Below are positions 7,955-17,980 of a stretch of 49,824 nt of DNA, in pieces. The notes beneath the pieces are model-generated. The model was not told the origin of the DNA. It made no database searches and worked only from the letters and a program-made list of their open reading frames with translations. Both the position numbers and the translations under genes were made by a program. The DNA lies in contig REDS01000094.1 of assembly GCA_007693395.1 (NCBI GenBank), forward strand, positions 1 through 49,824, read 5' to 3'. This DNA is from Balneolaceae bacterium (GTDB taxonomy: Bacteria > Bacteroidota > Rhodothermia > Balneolales > Balneolaceae). Within the stretch, counting starts at the first letter, position 1; every line of letters starts with the position of its first letter.

Positions 7955-8752
7955 ATGGGAAAGATTATATCCATTGCAAACCAAAAAGGCGGGGTAGGAA
8001 AAACAACCACTTCCATAAACCTGGCGGCAAGCCTCGCGGTTATTGAGCACCCCACACTTATAATTGACATCGATCCGCAAAGTAACTCTACCAGCGGTTT
8101 AGGAATAGAGCCCAGTACTGTAACAAGTTCTGTTTACGAAGTAATGGTTGGCGGTGTTGATATTGCCGATACAATTCGGAGTACAGAGCTGCCATATCTC
8201 GATCTGGTGCCATCGCACATTAACCTTGTAGGTGCAGAGATTGAAATGGTTGACAGAAACGAACGCGAACGAATACTTTTAAAAGCAATCGAAGATATCA
8301 GGGATAAGTATGATTTTATCATCATCGATTGCCCGCCTTCGCTTGGGTTGCTAACCATTAATTCACTTACTGCGTCAAATTCTGTTTTAATACCGGTTCA
8401 GTGCGAATATTATGCGCTGGAAGGCTTAGGGCAGCTGCTGAATACCATCAAAATTGTTCGTCAACATCTTAATCGCGAACTGGATATTGAAGGTGTGCTA
8501 CTCACGATGTACGATACCAGAACAAGGCTATCCAATCAGGTAGCTGAAGAGGTTAAGCGATATTTTGATGATAAAGTATTTTCTACCATTGTAGCGAGGA
8601 ACATTCGGCTGGCAGAAGCACCAAGTTTTGGGAAGCCCGCTATTCTTTATGATGCATCCAGCGTGGGGTCGAAGAATTATTTATCGCTGGCAAGAGAAAT
8701 TATTCATAACAATAAGAAACTATTCAAATCCAGCCCTGTGCTGTCGAAGTAG
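7955..8752 (+). CDS. parA: Chromosome-partitioning ATPase ParA/Soj
   Basis: ParA is the ATPase that forms a DNA-bound gradient and moves ParB-parS complexes during chromosome segregation. The deviant Walker A motif is intact at residues 10-18 (QKGGVGKTT, with signature lysine K11). Walker A' ([15 protein letters not shown]) and Walker B ([14 protein letters not shown]) follow. The 265-residue length and lack of an N-terminal helix-turn-helix place it with chromosomal Soj proteins, not with large plasmid ParA. It is 8 bases upstream of parB, clearly one operon. Confidence 0.97.
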   Translation: MGKIISIANQKGGVGKTTTSINLAASLAVIEHPTLIIDIDPQSNSTSGLGIEPSTVTSSVYEVMVGGVDIADTIRSTELPYLDLVPSHINLVGAEIEMVDRNERERILLKAIEDIRDKYDFIIIDCPPSLGLLTINSLTASNSVLIPVQCEYYALEGLGQLLNTIKIVRQHLNRELDIEGVLLTMYDTRTRLSNQVAEEVKRYFDDKVFSTIVARNIRLAEAPSFGKPAILYDASSVGSKNYLSLAREIIHNNKKLFKSSPVLSK

Positions 8753-8760
8753 GAGTATTC

Positions 8761-9678
8761 ATGGCAAAAAAAGTATTGGGACGCGGACTCGGAGCTTTTT
8801 TCCCGGATTACAATGAATCTCCAGATGATAAAAAAGAGACGGAATCGAAACCGGCTCCAATTGCCATCGATCCCGCTGAACGGGTTAATGTTGTACTGAA
8901 CATACCCGTTGAGCATATCCGCCCGAACCCGCATCAGCCAAGAACTGAATTTAATGAAGAGGCATTAGATCAGCTATCACACTCCATCAAAAGGCATGGG
9001 TTAATTCAGCCAATTACAGTACGGTACCTTGGTCAGAAACGCTTTGAGTTGATAAGCGGCGAGAGAAGACTGCGTGCAACCAAATTAGCCGGAATTGCAG
9101 AAATACCCGCATATATTCGTGAGGTGAACGACGAAGAGATCATTGCTTTTGCACTGATAGAAAATATTCAGCGAGAGGAGTTAAACCCCCTTGAAATAGC
9201 ACTTGGCTACCAGCGCCTTATTGATGAATGCGATTACACCCAGGCAGAAGTGGCTGAACGGGTTGGCAAAAACCGCACTACAGTTACTAACATGCTTCGC
9301 CTTTTACTGCTCCCTGACTTTATTCAGGCTTCAGTGCGGGATGAAAGTATTTCGAGCGGACATGCCCGCTCCCTGATCAACCTTAAAAATGAGAAAGATC
9401 AGAAGAAAATTTTGAAACAGATTGTTTCAAAAGAGTTGTCGGTCAGACAAACAGAAGATTTGGTTCGCTCGCTGGAAAAGAAGAATGAACTAAAGAAAGT
9501 ATCTACAACCAAACCTTCACGTGATCCCTTCCTGGAAGATATCTCCGGGAAATTACGCAGCAGGCTTGGCACCAAAGTAGATATTAAATCAAAGGGGAAA
9601 GGTGGCGAAATTCGTATCGAGTTTTATTCTAATGACGATTTAGAACGACTGATCCAGCTACTCAATGAAGCGGATTAA
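8761..9678 (+). CDS. parB: Chromosome-partitioning protein ParB/Spo0J
   Basis: ParB binds parS sites and spreads as a CTP-dependent DNA clamp. The 305-residue protein starts with a ParA-stimulating peptide (KKVLGRGLGAFFP). The N-terminal nuclease-like/CTPase domain follows (IRPNPHQPRTEF, LISGERRLRATKLAG, FALIENIQREELNPLEIA), then the helix-turn-helix (YTQAEVAERVGKNRTTVTNM) and a C-terminal dimerisation domain (GEIRIEFYSNDDLERLIQLL). A GGAG element 6 bases before the ATG supports the start. Its 3' end overlaps the next gene by 14 bases. I found no perfect parS palindrome in the window. Confidence 0.97.
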   Translation: MAKKVLGRGLGAFFPDYNESPDDKKETESKPAPIAIDPAERVNVVLNIPVEHIRPNPHQPRTEFNEEALDQLSHSIKRHGLIQPITVRYLGQKRFELISGERRLRATKLAGIAEIPAYIREVNDEEIIAFALIENIQREELNPLEIALGYQRLIDECDYTQAEVAERVGKNRTTVTNMLRLLLLPDFIQASVRDESISSGHARSLINLKNEKDQKKILKQIVSKELSVRQTEDLVRSLEKKNELKKVSTTKPSRDPFLEDISGKLRSRLGTKVDIKSKGKGGEIRIEFYSNDDLERLIQLLNEAD

Positions 9679-10300
9679 CCTCATATTGTTTTTAACCATT
9701 TTTTTAACACCGGGAAGTGCCATTTTTGGGCAGACACAACTTCTTGAACGCGACTACTCATTACTTTTACATCGTTATACAAACAGTACAGAGGTGCAAG
9801 AGATTACGGATAACGGCACATCGAATCAGGAGTATCCCGAACCAAGATCTGTTCTATTTAAATCGATGATTATTCCAGGCTGGGGACAAATTGAAAACAG
9901 ACAAGCATGGAAAGTGCCTATTATATATGCCATGTTTGCAGGGGTAGGATACTATACTCATTTTCTAAACGGAGAATATCAAGATTACAGAGCGGCTTAT
10001 TATAACACTGTGCAGGGCGCTGAGAGTGATTTCCGATTTGGGCCTACTCCACAACGGTTACAGGGTATAAGTGCAAATCAGCTTCAGTCGAACAGGAACA
10101 GCCTTCGAAATCAGCGCGATTTTATGTTTGTTGTTATGGGGCTTGCCTACGGATTAAATGTTCTTGATGCATACGTATTTGCACACATGAGAAGTTTTGA
10201 TGTATCAGACGATCTCTCAGCGCGAACCGTTATACAGCCGGGTCTCATTGCAGAAGGGGCCCCGGGAGTTTCTATCAGTTTAACTTTACAAAGAAAATAG
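9665..10300 (+). CDS. DUF5683-family exported/membrane protein
   Basis: This 211-residue protein has an N-terminal signal-like segment (MKRINLILFLTIFLTPGSA, then IFGQ). A hydrophobic DUF5683-type core follows: SVLFKSMIIPGWGQIENRQ, WKVPIIYAMFAGVGYYTHFL and a further helix near FMFVVMGLAYGLNVLDAYVF. The function is unknown. Genes of this type commonly follow parB in Bacteroidota, and here the start lies inside the parB 3' end, implying translational coupling. That recurrent linkage suggests an envelope or division-related role, but nothing in the sequence shows an activity. Confidence 0.8.
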   Translation: MKRINLILFLTIFLTPGSAIFGQTQLLERDYSLLLHRYTNSTEVQEITDNGTSNQEYPEPRSVLFKSMIIPGWGQIENRQAWKVPIIYAMFAGVGYYTHFLNGEYQDYRAAYYNTVQGAESDFRFGPTPQRLQGISANQLQSNRNSLRNQRDFMFVVMGLAYGLNVLDAYVFAHMRSFDVSDDLSARTVIQPGLIAEGAPGVSISLTLQRK

Positions 10301-10302
10301 CA

Positions 10303-11016
10303 ATGTCAGCACCAAAATATTTTAACGAACAGAATAAGCCGGTAGATAAATTTGACAAAGAGAGCAACCGCGATCTGTGGAGTATTTTCAAAGTAATGGG
10401 CGAATTTGTTGACGGGTACGATACACTTCTAAGAATTGGCCCCTGTATTTCCATTTTTGGATCTGCCCGGCTGCAGCCAGATACCAAATATTACAACATG
10501 GCAGTTGATGCTGCTGCGGCAATTGTTGAAAATGGATTTGGCGTAATTACCGGAGGCGGCCCCGGAATAATGGAGGCAGGTAATAAAGGAGCTACAAAAC
10601 ACGGTGGTAAATCTGTTGGCCTTGGTATTGAGTTGCCAAAAGAACAGGGGGTAAATGACTATGTAACACCCCAGTATGTAATCAATTTCAAATATTTCTT
10701 CGTGAGAAAAGTGATGTTTGTTAAGTATGCTCAGGGATTTATTGTATTTCCCGGCGGTTTTGGCACTCTCGACGAACTGTTTGAAACATTAACCCTTATC
10801 CAAACCGAAAAAATTGAAAAGATACCCATTGTGATGGTAGGAAAAGAGTACTGGCAGGGTTTGGTAGATTGGATTGAACAAAAACTAAAGGCTGAAGGAT
10901 ATATTAGTGAAGATGATATGGATCTCTTTTATCTAACAGACGATACCGATGATGCTGTTAAATATGTGTGCGATTTTTACAAAAACAGGCGGCTTGAACC
11001 AAATTTTTCTTACTAA
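10303..11016 (+). CDS. LOG-family (TIGR00730) nucleotide phosphoribohydrolase-like protein
   Basis: A 237-residue Rossmann-type protein of the LOG / 'lysine decarboxylase-like' family. Characterised members release the base from cytokinin-type or other nucleoside monophosphates; no member is known to be a true lysine decarboxylase. Both family motifs are intact: GVITGGGPGIMEAGNKGA at about 80-97 and IVFPGGFGTLDELFETLTL at about 147-165. It begins 2 bases after the DUF5683 gene and is probably the last gene of the parAB operon. The physiological substrate is not deducible. Confidence 0.88.
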   Translation: MSAPKYFNEQNKPVDKFDKESNRDLWSIFKVMGEFVDGYDTLLRIGPCISIFGSARLQPDTKYYNMAVDAAAAIVENGFGVITGGGPGIMEAGNKGATKHGGKSVGLGIELPKEQGVNDYVTPQYVINFKYFFVRKVMFVKYAQGFIVFPGGFGTLDELFETLTLIQTEKIEKIPIVMVGKEYWQGLVDWIEQKLKAEGYISEDDMDLFYLTDDTDDAVKYVCDFYKNRRLEPNFSY

Positions 11017-11133
11017 GAAACAAATCTTTAATAAAACTGTTAACAAAAATAGGCTTTGAATAATGATTTTGTACTCAAAATTTCATTAAGTTAAGCACGT
11101 TTCTTCAGAAAGAACCAAAATCAACAAGGAAAA

Positions 11134-12162
11134 ATGAAATCAACAAAACTATACATATCACTCTGTTTGGCACTTTTCATGGCTTTAGGGTTAGCCGAAA
11201 TCACTAACGCACAAGATGAAGCACGTGCTGAAGCTGTAGAACTCTACAACGAGGCTCAGGAACTTGCAACTAATAATCAGTTCAGCGATGCAATTTCTAT
11301 ATACCGCGAAGCTCTTTCAATCTCAAGAGAGCATGCTGGCTTAAACGACATTACAGACCTTATAGAGGAGCGTTTGCCAAGAGTATATGCAAGCAGAGCG
11401 ATTAATGAGTTCAGAACATTTCAGAATGACAGAAATATTTCAACTCTCACAAACACAATTGAATACTTCAAAACAGCAAGAACAGCAGCTGACGAATTTG
11501 GTGATGCACAAGTAGCACAGCAGGCCACAAACAATATTCCTCAGCTTTACTTTCAAAGAGGTGTTCTGAATTTCAGAGCCGAAAACTTTGATGCAGCTAT
11601 GGCAGATCTTGACGAAGCCATTGAACTAAATCCAAACTATGCCGCCGCATTCTACCAAAAAGGTATCGTGCAAAAGCAGATCGATCCTGAAGATTTGGAG
11701 GCATTCCAGTATTGGTACGACAGAGCCATTGAAATAGCTGAGAACGTGAATGATACACGTACACTCAACGCTGCCAGAAACGGAATGCGTGATGAGTTAA
11801 TCTTTAGAGCTGTTACTATTGCAGAACAAAGACAATTCAATAGAGCGATTGAACTGCTTAACAAAGTAGAAAACTACGATCCAGCTTCATACGAAGCACA
11901 CTTCAGATTGTCTGAAATCCACAATGAGCGCGGTAACTGGTCATCAGCAGAAAGTGCTGCGAGAAGATCACTCGAGCTTCATACCGGTGGTACCGCAGAC
12001 AAGGCTAAAATGTATTTCGAACTCGGTACTGCACTCAAGGGCCAGGGTAGAGTTGAAGAAGCATGCTCAGCTTTTGAAAATGCACGGTTTGGTAGTTTCA
12101 CAGATCCTGCAAATCACGAGCTTCAGTTCGAGCTTCGTTGCGAAGGCCACACACCACGATAA
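11134..12162 (+). CDS. Secreted tetratricopeptide-repeat protein
   Basis: A 342-residue exported protein. The signal peptide is MKSTKLYISLCLALFMALGL with a likely cleavage after TNAQ. TPR-like helix pairs follow: AVELYNEAQELATNNQFSDA, RGVLNFRAENFDAAMADLDE, AIELNPNYAAAFYQKGIV, FRLSEIHNERGNWSSAESAA and MYFELGTALKGQGRVEEAC. It probably acts as a periplasmic scaffold, since no catalytic motif is visible. Its own promoter should lie in the 117-base AT-rich gap upstream, and a strong terminator follows at 12184-12214, so it looks monocistronic. Binding partners are unknown. Confidence 0.85.
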   Translation: MKSTKLYISLCLALFMALGLAEITNAQDEARAEAVELYNEAQELATNNQFSDAISIYREALSISREHAGLNDITDLIEERLPRVYASRAINEFRTFQNDRNISTLTNTIEYFKTARTAADEFGDAQVAQQATNNIPQLYFQRGVLNFRAENFDAAMADLDEAIELNPNYAAAFYQKGIVQKQIDPEDLEAFQYWYDRAIEIAENVNDTRTLNAARNGMRDELIFRAVTIAEQRQFNRAIELLNKVENYDPASYEAHFRLSEIHNERGNWSSAESAARRSLELHTGGTADKAKMYFELGTALKGQGRVEEACSAFENARFGSFTDPANHELQFELRCEGHTPR

Positions 12163-12183
12163 GCATTGGTGAAAATAAATATC

Positions 12184-12214
12184 AAAGCCACGCCCAAAAG
12201 CGTGGCTTTTTTTT
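12184..12214 (+). terminator. Rho-independent terminator of the TPR gene
   Basis: AAAGCCACGC (12184-12193) and GCGTGGCTTT (12200-12209) pair perfectly over 10 bases around a 6-base loop, followed by a run of T to 12214. It begins 21 bases after the stop at 12162. This is the clearest intrinsic terminator in the window. It separates the TPR gene from transketolase. Confidence 0.93.
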
Positions 12215-12292
12215 GGCCTTAACTTTTGCCTTGCTGTGAACTTGCCTATCTTTTTAGCCTCAAAATCAAAGAAAAAACTATCTAACCTGTAC

Positions 12293-14296
12293 ATGAGCTC
12301 AAACAAAAACCTTGCAATCAAATGCGTAAATACAATCAGAACATTATCCATGGATGCAGTGCAGGCTGCAAATTCCGGCCACCCCGGAATGCCAATGGGG
12401 ATGGCAGATGTGGCGTATGTTTTGTGGACTGAATTTTTGAAGCATAACCCGCAAAATCCGAACTGGTTTGACAGAGACAGGTTTATATTATCAGCAGGCC
12501 ATGGATCGATGTTGTTGTACTCACTTCTGCACCTCACCGGATACGATCTCTCTCTTGAAGAACTTAAAAACTTTCGCCAGCTGGGCAGTAAAACCCCGGG
12601 TCATCCGGAGTTTGGGCACACACCGGGTGTAGAGACTACCACAGGCCCCCTCGGTCAGGGGTTTGGAACCGGTGTTGGTATGGCCATGGCTGAGGCGTTT
12701 ATGGCAAAAACGTTCAATAAAAATGATTTAACCCTTGTTGACCATTACACCTACGCCATCGTAAGTGATGGTGATTTAATGGAGGGCATTTCACACGAAG
12801 CTGCATCACTTGCAGGTCATTTAAAATTGAGTAAGCTTATCTATCTGTATGATTCTAACAGAATTTCCATCGATGGATCTACAGATTTGTCATTTACGGA
12901 TGATTCAAAAAAGAGGTTTGAAGCATACGGATGGGATGTTCAGGTAATAGATGGGCATAATCACAATGAAATTAAGCAGGCTTTAAAAAACGCCCAAAAA
13001 ACAAATACTCCCTCTCTCATTGAATGCAAAACCAAAATTGGCTATGGAAGCCCGAACAAAGAGGGCACCTCTGATTCTCATGGTGCACCACTTGGCCACG
13101 ATGAGATAAAGCTGACAAAAGATAGGCTTGGGGTTGATCCTGATGCAGTGTTTCATATTCCTGATGAAGTGCTGGAAGAGATGCGTAAAGCAGTTGAACG
13201 CGGTGCTGAGTTAGAAGTATCATGGAAAAATACGCTCAGTGATTACGAAAAAGTGTATCCCGTTGATGGAGTTGCTTTTAAGAGATTTGTAAGCCGTACA
13301 TTGCCAAAAGATTGGGATGATATTTTACCCGTTTTTGATGCTGATGCCAAAGGCATGGCTACAAGAAAATCATCGGGTTTGGTTATCAACGAATTAGCAA
13401 AACATATCCACAATCTTGTAGGTGGCTCTGCTGATCTGACCGGAAGCAACAATACCTACCTTGATGGGATTGATGTTTTTACAAGTTCAAAAAGAAGCGG
13501 ACGAAATCTCTATTACGGTGTTCGTGAGCATGCTATGGCTGCTGCGATGAATGGAATGGCGTTGCATGGAGGTGTTATTCCATTTGGCGGCACATTTCTT
13601 GTCTTTTCTGATTATAACAAGCCAGCTATACGTATAGCAGCATTGTCGCAAATTCCATCCATCTTTGTGTTTACGCATGACAGCATTGGCCTTGGTGAAG
13701 ATGGCCCTACACATCAGCCTATTGAGCACCTGGCAGCTTTACGTGCAACACCAAACGTGAAGGTTTTCCGCCCGGCTGATGCAAATGAAACAGCCTATTG
13801 CTGGAAAGCAGCAATCAAATCAGTTGATGGTCCATCACTTTTGGTATTAACACGGCAGGGTCTGCCAACATTAGACAGATCCGTTTTTGGGGATGCCAAT
13901 GGAACCGAAAATGGAGCATATATACTGAAAAAAGAGAGTAAAGAATCCATTGACCTCATCCTGATTGCTACCGGCTCTGAAGTACACATAGCCCTGGAAA
14001 CAGCCACAAAGCTTGAAGCAGAAGGATATTCTATCCGTGTGGTTAGTATGCCATGCGTTGAACTATTTGAAAAAACTTCCGCCGATTACCGGGAATCTGT
14101 ACTTCCAAAGTCAGTGAAAAACAGAATATCCATCGAAGCAGGAGCTACCTATGGCTGGCATAAATGGGTAGGAAGTGAAGGTATCACAGTCGGGATAGAC
14201 CAGTTTGGTGTATCGGCGCCCTACCAACAGGCGTACGAGCATTTTGGAATTACACCAGAGAAAATTGCATCAAAAGCTATGGAACTGCTCAATTAA
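12293..14296 (+). CDS. tkt: Transketolase
   Basis: Transketolase transfers two-carbon ketol units between sugar phosphates in the pentose-phosphate pathway using thiamine diphosphate. The protein is 667 residues from the ATG at 12293. Visible motifs are [20 protein letters not shown], the ThDP-binding [20 protein letters not shown] followed by YLYDSN, the pyrimidine-binding region [20 protein letters not shown], and [24 protein letters not shown] at 12236 would add 19 residues but falls close to the upstream terminator, so 12293 is preferred. The 3' end overlaps the convergent phosphatase gene by 8 bases. It appears to be a single-gene unit. Confidence 0.97.
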   Translation: MSSNKNLAIKCVNTIRTLSMDAVQAANSGHPGMPMGMADVAYVLWTEFLKHNPQNPNWFDRDRFILSAGHGSMLLYSLLHLTGYDLSLEELKNFRQLGSKTPGHPEFGHTPGVETTTGPLGQGFGTGVGMAMAEAFMAKTFNKNDLTLVDHYTYAIVSDGDLMEGISHEAASLAGHLKLSKLIYLYDSNRISIDGSTDLSFTDDSKKRFEAYGWDVQVIDGHNHNEIKQALKNAQKTNTPSLIECKTKIGYGSPNKEGTSDSHGAPLGHDEIKLTKDRLGVDPDAVFHIPDEVLEEMRKAVERGAELEVSWKNTLSDYEKVYPVDGVAFKRFVSRTLPKDWDDILPVFDADAKGMATRKSSGLVINELAKHIHNLVGGSADLTGSNNTYLDGIDVFTSSKRSGRNLYYGVREHAMAAAMNGMALHGGVIPFGGTFLVFSDYNKPAIRIAALSQIPSIFVFTHDSIGLGEDGPTHQPIEHLAALRATPNVKVFRPADANETAYCWKAAIKSVDGPSLLVLTRQGLPTLDRSVFGDANGTENGAYILKKESKESIDLILIATGSEVHIALETATKLEAEGYSIRVVSMPCVELFEKTSADYRESVLPKSVKNRISIEAGATYGWHKWVGSEGITVGIDQFGVSAPYQQAYEHFGITPEKIASKAMELLN

Positions 14297-15446
14297 GCTG
14301 TTTTGGTGGTTCCAGTTTGTGAACAGTGGTAAATGTGATGTCATCAGCCGGCTTTTCATCACCAATAAACAACTCGATGGATGATTGAATCTTCTGTGTA
14401 ATCGTTTTTGCATGAAGGGATCCGTAAATAGAGATCAGCCCATCAAGGCGTTCTTCACCGTACTCTTCATTTTCACTGTTTCTGGCTTCAATTAAGCCGT
14501 CTGTATATAGCAGAAGGCTGTCGCCCGGTTCAAACTTAAACTTCTTTTCCACAAGATTTTTCTGAAGTGCTTTCGTGGTAGTCATACCGAGAGCGAATCC
14601 ATTTGTATTTAGTTTGAATGTGGTGTCTTTCTGTTTGTTGTACACAATGGGAATGTTGTGGCCGGCTCTTGCAAATGTAAAATAGTCCTCACCATCCGGA
14701 AAAAATGCGGCACAAGCAGTTACAAAGGTTTTATCCTGCTTGTTAGACTTTACATAGTTATTCAGTTCAAGGAAGAGTGCTTTCGGACTTGGCTGTAGTT
14801 TCTTTATCAGCAGGTGTACAAGTGCTTGCATCCTAACCATATATAAAGCGGCGCTCATTCCTTTACCCGATACATCTGCAATGACAATATAGGTGCCATT
14901 CTCCGATCGGATTACATCCACATAATCCCCTCCAACTTCTTGTGCAGTTGCAGCAAAAGAGTGCACCTCAATCTGATTGATTTTTATGTTTGATGGAGGC
15001 AACAGGCTTAGCTGGATATCCCGGGCGAAATCGAGCTCTTTTTGTACGTCTGATTTTTCAAGCAATTCAATTAATAGTATAATAAGAATGCCTGAAAACG
15101 AAAGTGGCAGAAGTAATGGATGGAGCAAAAAACCGGATAAGCCTATAATCTGAAACAGATAGTGCATAAAGAAACCAACAATTGAAACTCCGAAAACGAG
15201 TCTTCTTACCGGATTCAGTCGCTTTGTCAATGCGGATAGAACACTTAACGTACGCTGGTAAATTGGGATCTTTTCGGGTGGTATATCCGGATTTCGCTCC
15301 TTTACAGCATCATAGTAAAGATTTTTCAACCGTTCCGAGTCAGATTGAAACTCTTTGCCTAACTGCCTGGAGTTCATGCCGGTAACGTACTCCTGGTAAA
15401 AAGATCTGGTACTGTACGATGATTTTGTTTCGTTCTTTAGTGCCAT
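14289..15446 (-). CDS. Membrane PP2C-type (SpoIIE/RsbU) serine phosphatase
   Basis: A 385-residue protein predicted to dephosphorylate a phosphoserine on an anti-sigma antagonist or similar protein. The N-terminal 70 residues are cytoplasmic. Two transmembrane helices follow at about 80-125 ([20 protein letters not shown] and [15 protein letters not shown]). The SpoIIE domain comes next, with [58 protein letters not shown] and [16 protein letters not shown], so the metal-binding aspartates are present. It lies 62 bases after paaI and may be read through from the paa operon. No STAS or HATPase switch protein is in the window. Confidence 0.88.
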   Translation of the reverse strand: MALKNETKSSYSTRSFYQEYVTGMNSRQLGKEFQSDSERLKNLYYDAVKERNPDIPPEKIPIYQRTLSVLSALTKRLNPVRRLVFGVSIVGFFMHYLFQIIGLSGFLLHPLLLPLSFSGILIILLIELLEKSDVQKELDFARDIQLSLLPPSNIKINQIEVHSFAATAQEVGGDYVDVIRSENGTYIVIADVSGKGMSAALYMVRMQALVHLLIKKLQPSPKALFLELNNYVKSNKQDKTFVTACAAFFPDGEDYFTFARAGHNIPIVYNKQKDTTFKLNTNGFALGMTTTKALQKNLVEKKFKFEPGDSLLLYTDGLIEARNSENEEYGEERLDGLISIYGSLHAKTITQKIQSSIELFIGDEKPADDITFTTVHKLEPPKQLN

Positions 15447-15508
15447 CAGTCTAAACTTTATTTCTTCTAAAGAGTACGTAAAAACCGGGTAAAAGTTCGG
15501 ACAATTAA

Positions 15509-15940
15509 CTACGGGAATGTTATTTCATCACTCTTTTTGTAGAGGCTGCCTTTTGTTATCGCAAGCAGCTGATTTCTGCCATTCATGATTTGAACCGTAC
15601 CTGTGAATAATTTATGGGATTGATGCACCACGGTTGCCTCAGCAAAAAGAATATCATATAGCACGGCCGTTTTTGTGAAGGATATGGAATGTTCAACTAC
15701 CGGTGCAATCTGGCCAAATGTAGCAGCCGAAAAAGCAAGTGCAGTATCAGCCAGCGAGAAAAGGATGCCTCCATGGGTTACACGATACCCGTTGAGCATG
15801 GGTTCAGACACTTCGCAGGATATTTTACAGGATCCCTCGCCAACAGAAACAACGTCAACTCCCATCCACTGGCTAAAAGAATCGTTCTCTAATAGCTTCT
15901 TAACAATGGTTTGTGCTTTTTTGGCAGCTTCATTATCCAT
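15509..15940 (-). CDS. paaI: Hydroxyphenylacetyl-CoA thioesterase PaaI
   Basis: A 143-residue hot-dog-fold thioesterase. In phenylacetate catabolism PaaI is thought to hydrolyse dead-end CoA thioesters and rescue CoA. The family signature is clear: MLNGYRVTHGGILFSLADTA with the downstream aspartate, followed by the VEHSISFTKTA strand. The start overlaps the 3' end of paaH by 8 bases, indicating coupled translation. The context of paaG and paaH supports PaaI over a general acyl-CoA thioesterase. Confidence 0.9.
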   Translation of the reverse strand: MDNEAAKKAQTIVKKLLENDSFSQWMGVDVVSVGEGSCKISCEVSEPMLNGYRVTHGGILFSLADTALAFSAATFGQIAPVVEHSISFTKTAVLYDILFAEATVVHQSHKLFTGTVQIMNGRNQLLAITKGSLYKKSDEITFP

Positions 15941-17108
15941 GGAAAAATTCTCCGTTTCGTACTTTTCGCTTCAAAAGCGGATTGGGACGATATCGGTCTT
16001 CTCTATACTCTACCTGAAGTGCACTCATTGTATCAAGCACGTAGCTCGGGCCAATTTCATCTGCCCATTGCAGAAGGCCTTTCGGGTAATTCACTCCATA
16101 AACCATCGCCAGATCCACCTCTTTAGCAGTGGCAATATTCATAAAAACAGCATCAGATGCTTCATTGATGAGCATTGCCAGAATACGGTTAAAGATTTTG
16201 TTACCCAGTTCTTGATCAGTTACAGGTTCTGGATTTTCAGCTCCTTCACGATAATCATAAAATCCTATTCCCGATTTTTTTCCCAATCTGCCCGCTTCCA
16301 CCATTCTCTTTTGAGCAAAAGATGGTTTAAATCTTGGATCGAAATAAAATTCCTTAAATACTGATTCTGTCACTTTGTAGTTTACATCGTGCCCAATAAG
16401 ATCCATCAATTCAAAAGGCCCCATTTTAAAGCCGCCAATCTCTTTCATTGCCCAATCAATAGTAACTGCATCTGCTGTGCCTTCTTCGTACAATCGGAGA
16501 GCTTCACCGTAAAATGGGCGCGCAACTCTGTTTACAATAAATCCCGGGGTATCTTTGGCAATTACGGTTACTTTCTGCCAGCTGTCGATCAGATTTCGTG
16601 TTTTCTCTTTGATTTCATTTGATGTGGAAATTCCGGGAATAATTTCAACAAGCTTCATTAGGGGGGCAGGATTGAAAAAATGCACTCCCAAAAAGCGCTC
16701 GGGAATTTCCAGCGCGGCTGAAATTGATGCAATAGAGAGCGAGGATGTATTAGATGCGAGAATACAGCTTTCATCAACCATAGGTTCAATGGATTGAAAC
16801 AGTTGTTTCTTAGCATCAGTGTCTTCAACAATGGCTTCAATGATGAACCCACAATCTGCACAATCAGACAGCTCTGAAGAAAACGTAATTCGCTGAAGAA
16901 TAGCGGTAATCTCTTCAGCGGTCATTCTCTTTTTTTCAACCTGACGGTTTAAAATTTTTACAAGTCCGTTTTCAGACTGAGTAAACTGGCGCGCAGAAAT
17001 ATCAAATAGTACAACATCATGGCCATTAGAAGATGCAACCTGTGCAATTCCGGTACCCATTGTTCCGGCTCCAAGTATCCCGATTTTTAATGATTTTTGA
17101 GTATTCAT
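15933..17108 (-). CDS. paaH: 3-hydroxyacyl-CoA dehydrogenase (PaaH-type)
   Basis: An NAD-dependent dehydrogenase, expected to oxidise 3-hydroxyadipyl-CoA late in the phenylacetate pathway. From the ATG at 17108 the 391-residue protein begins with the dinucleotide-binding loop IGILGAGTMGTGIAQVASS. It carries the catalytic VHFFNPAPLMKLVEIIPG, then the C-terminal 3HCDH domain (DTPGFIVNRVARPFYGEALR, GPFELMDLIGHDVNY) and a second, shorter helical repeat. It is shorter than the roughly 475-residue E. coli enzyme, as often seen outside Proteobacteria. An ATG at 17138 would add 10 unlikely residues. It follows paaG closely. Confidence 0.9.
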   Translation of the reverse strand: MNTQKSLKIGILGAGTMGTGIAQVASSNGHDVVLFDISARQFTQSENGLVKILNRQVEKKRMTAEEITAILQRITFSSELSDCADCGFIIEAIVEDTDAKKQLFQSIEPMVDESCILASNTSSLSIASISAALEIPERFLGVHFFNPAPLMKLVEIIPGISTSNEIKEKTRNLIDSWQKVTVIAKDTPGFIVNRVARPFYGEALRLYEEGTADAVTIDWAMKEIGGFKMGPFELMDLIGHDVNYKVTESVFKEFYFDPRFKPSFAQKRMVEAGRLGKKSGIGFYDYREGAENPEPVTDQELGNKIFNRILAMLINEASDAVFMNIATAKEVDLAMVYGVNYPKGLLQWADEIGPSYVLDTMSALQVEYREDRYRPNPLLKRKVRNGEFFHG

Positions 17109-17140
17109 ATTTAAGAGATTAGACAGATGATTGCCCACCT

Positions 17141-17923
17141 TTAGTTGCCTTTATATTTAGGTTCCCGCTTTTCCAAAAATGCAGATACACCTTCTCTGTA
17201 ATCTTTTGTGTTACCTGCTTCACTCTGCAGGTTTGCTTCAAGGCTTAATTGCTCTTCAAGTGTATTCTGGAAGGAATGGTTTATAGCTTCTTTATACAGA
17301 GCGAACCCCTTTGTGGGCATATTGGCAAGTTTTTGTGCAATTTGCTCTACTGATTCAGAGAGGTCTTCTGCATCCATAGTATTATAGATTAATCCAATTT
17401 CTACAGCTTTTTCTGCTGAAATTTTTTCGTCGAGAAGATACATAGCATTAGTTCGGGCGAAACCTGTTAGCCTGGGCAGGAAAAAGGTTCCGCCGCTATC
17501 CGGAATCAACCCAATTCTGCTGAATGCCTGAACAAACATAGCGGTTTTCGAAGCAATTGTGATATCGCAGGCGAAAGCAATATTTGCTCCTGCGCCTGCC
17601 GCAGTACCCTGAACGGCACAAACAACAGGTTTTGGTAACTTTCGGATGGCCCTGATGACGGGATTGTACGTCGTCCTCACTGTATCTGCCAACTGATAAC
17701 CGCTTTCTTTTGCCCGTTCCATTACTTCCGGAAGATCCTGTCCGGCACAAAACGCTTTGCCCGTGGCTTTCAAAATAACGCATCGAACATCATCCTCTCG
17801 GGCACGTTTCAATGCAGCCTGAAGCTCAAGGGCCATAGGCTCCGTAAAGCTGTTGTACTTCTCAGGCCTGTTGAGTGTAATGGTAAAAACGGAATTTTGA
17901 AGTTCAGTTAGGATTAGTGACAT
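17141..17923 (-). CDS. paaG: Enoyl-CoA hydratase/isomerase PaaG
   Basis: A 260-residue crotonase-fold enzyme. In the phenylacetate pathway PaaG isomerises the ring 1,2-epoxide of phenylacetyl-CoA to oxepin-CoA. Visible features are the CoA-binding and oxyanion regions KAFCAGQDLPEVMERAKESG and VVCAVQGTAAGAGANIAFAC, the RIGLIPDSGGTFFLPRLTG segment with the aspartate characteristic of isomerase-like members, and the C-terminal YREGVSAFLEKREPKYKG. The gene neighbours identify it as PaaG; sequence alone would also fit PaaF or a general enoyl-CoA hydratase. Confidence 0.88.
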   Translation of the reverse strand: MSLILTELQNSVFTITLNRPEKYNSFTEPMALELQAALKRAREDDVRCVILKATGKAFCAGQDLPEVMERAKESGYQLADTVRTTYNPVIRAIRKLPKPVVCAVQGTAAGAGANIAFACDITIASKTAMFVQAFSRIGLIPDSGGTFFLPRLTGFARTNAMYLLDEKISAEKAVEIGLIYNTMDAEDLSESVEQIAQKLANMPTKGFALYKEAINHSFQNTLEEQLSLEANLQSEAGNTKDYREGVSAFLEKREPKYKGN

Positions 17924-17980
17924 ATTGACTATGTGAATTTACAATCGGTTAATACCTGTGCAGAACCTGTTCGTGTGAAT

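Noticed and set aside
9515-9530. CACGTG-containing sequence inside parB as a parS site
   Set aside because: Only the central hexamer matches the parS palindrome; the flanking TGTT/AACA arms are missing.
10303-11016. Lysine decarboxylase annotation for the LOG-family gene
   Set aside because: The PGGFGTLDE and GGGPGIMEAG motifs belong to phosphoribohydrolase-type LOG proteins; no PLP-binding lysine motif is present.
15675-16364. Long plus-strand reading frame across paaI and paaH
   Set aside because: Both minus-strand genes are strongly supported by motifs; the plus-strand translation shows no domain and is an antisense shadow.
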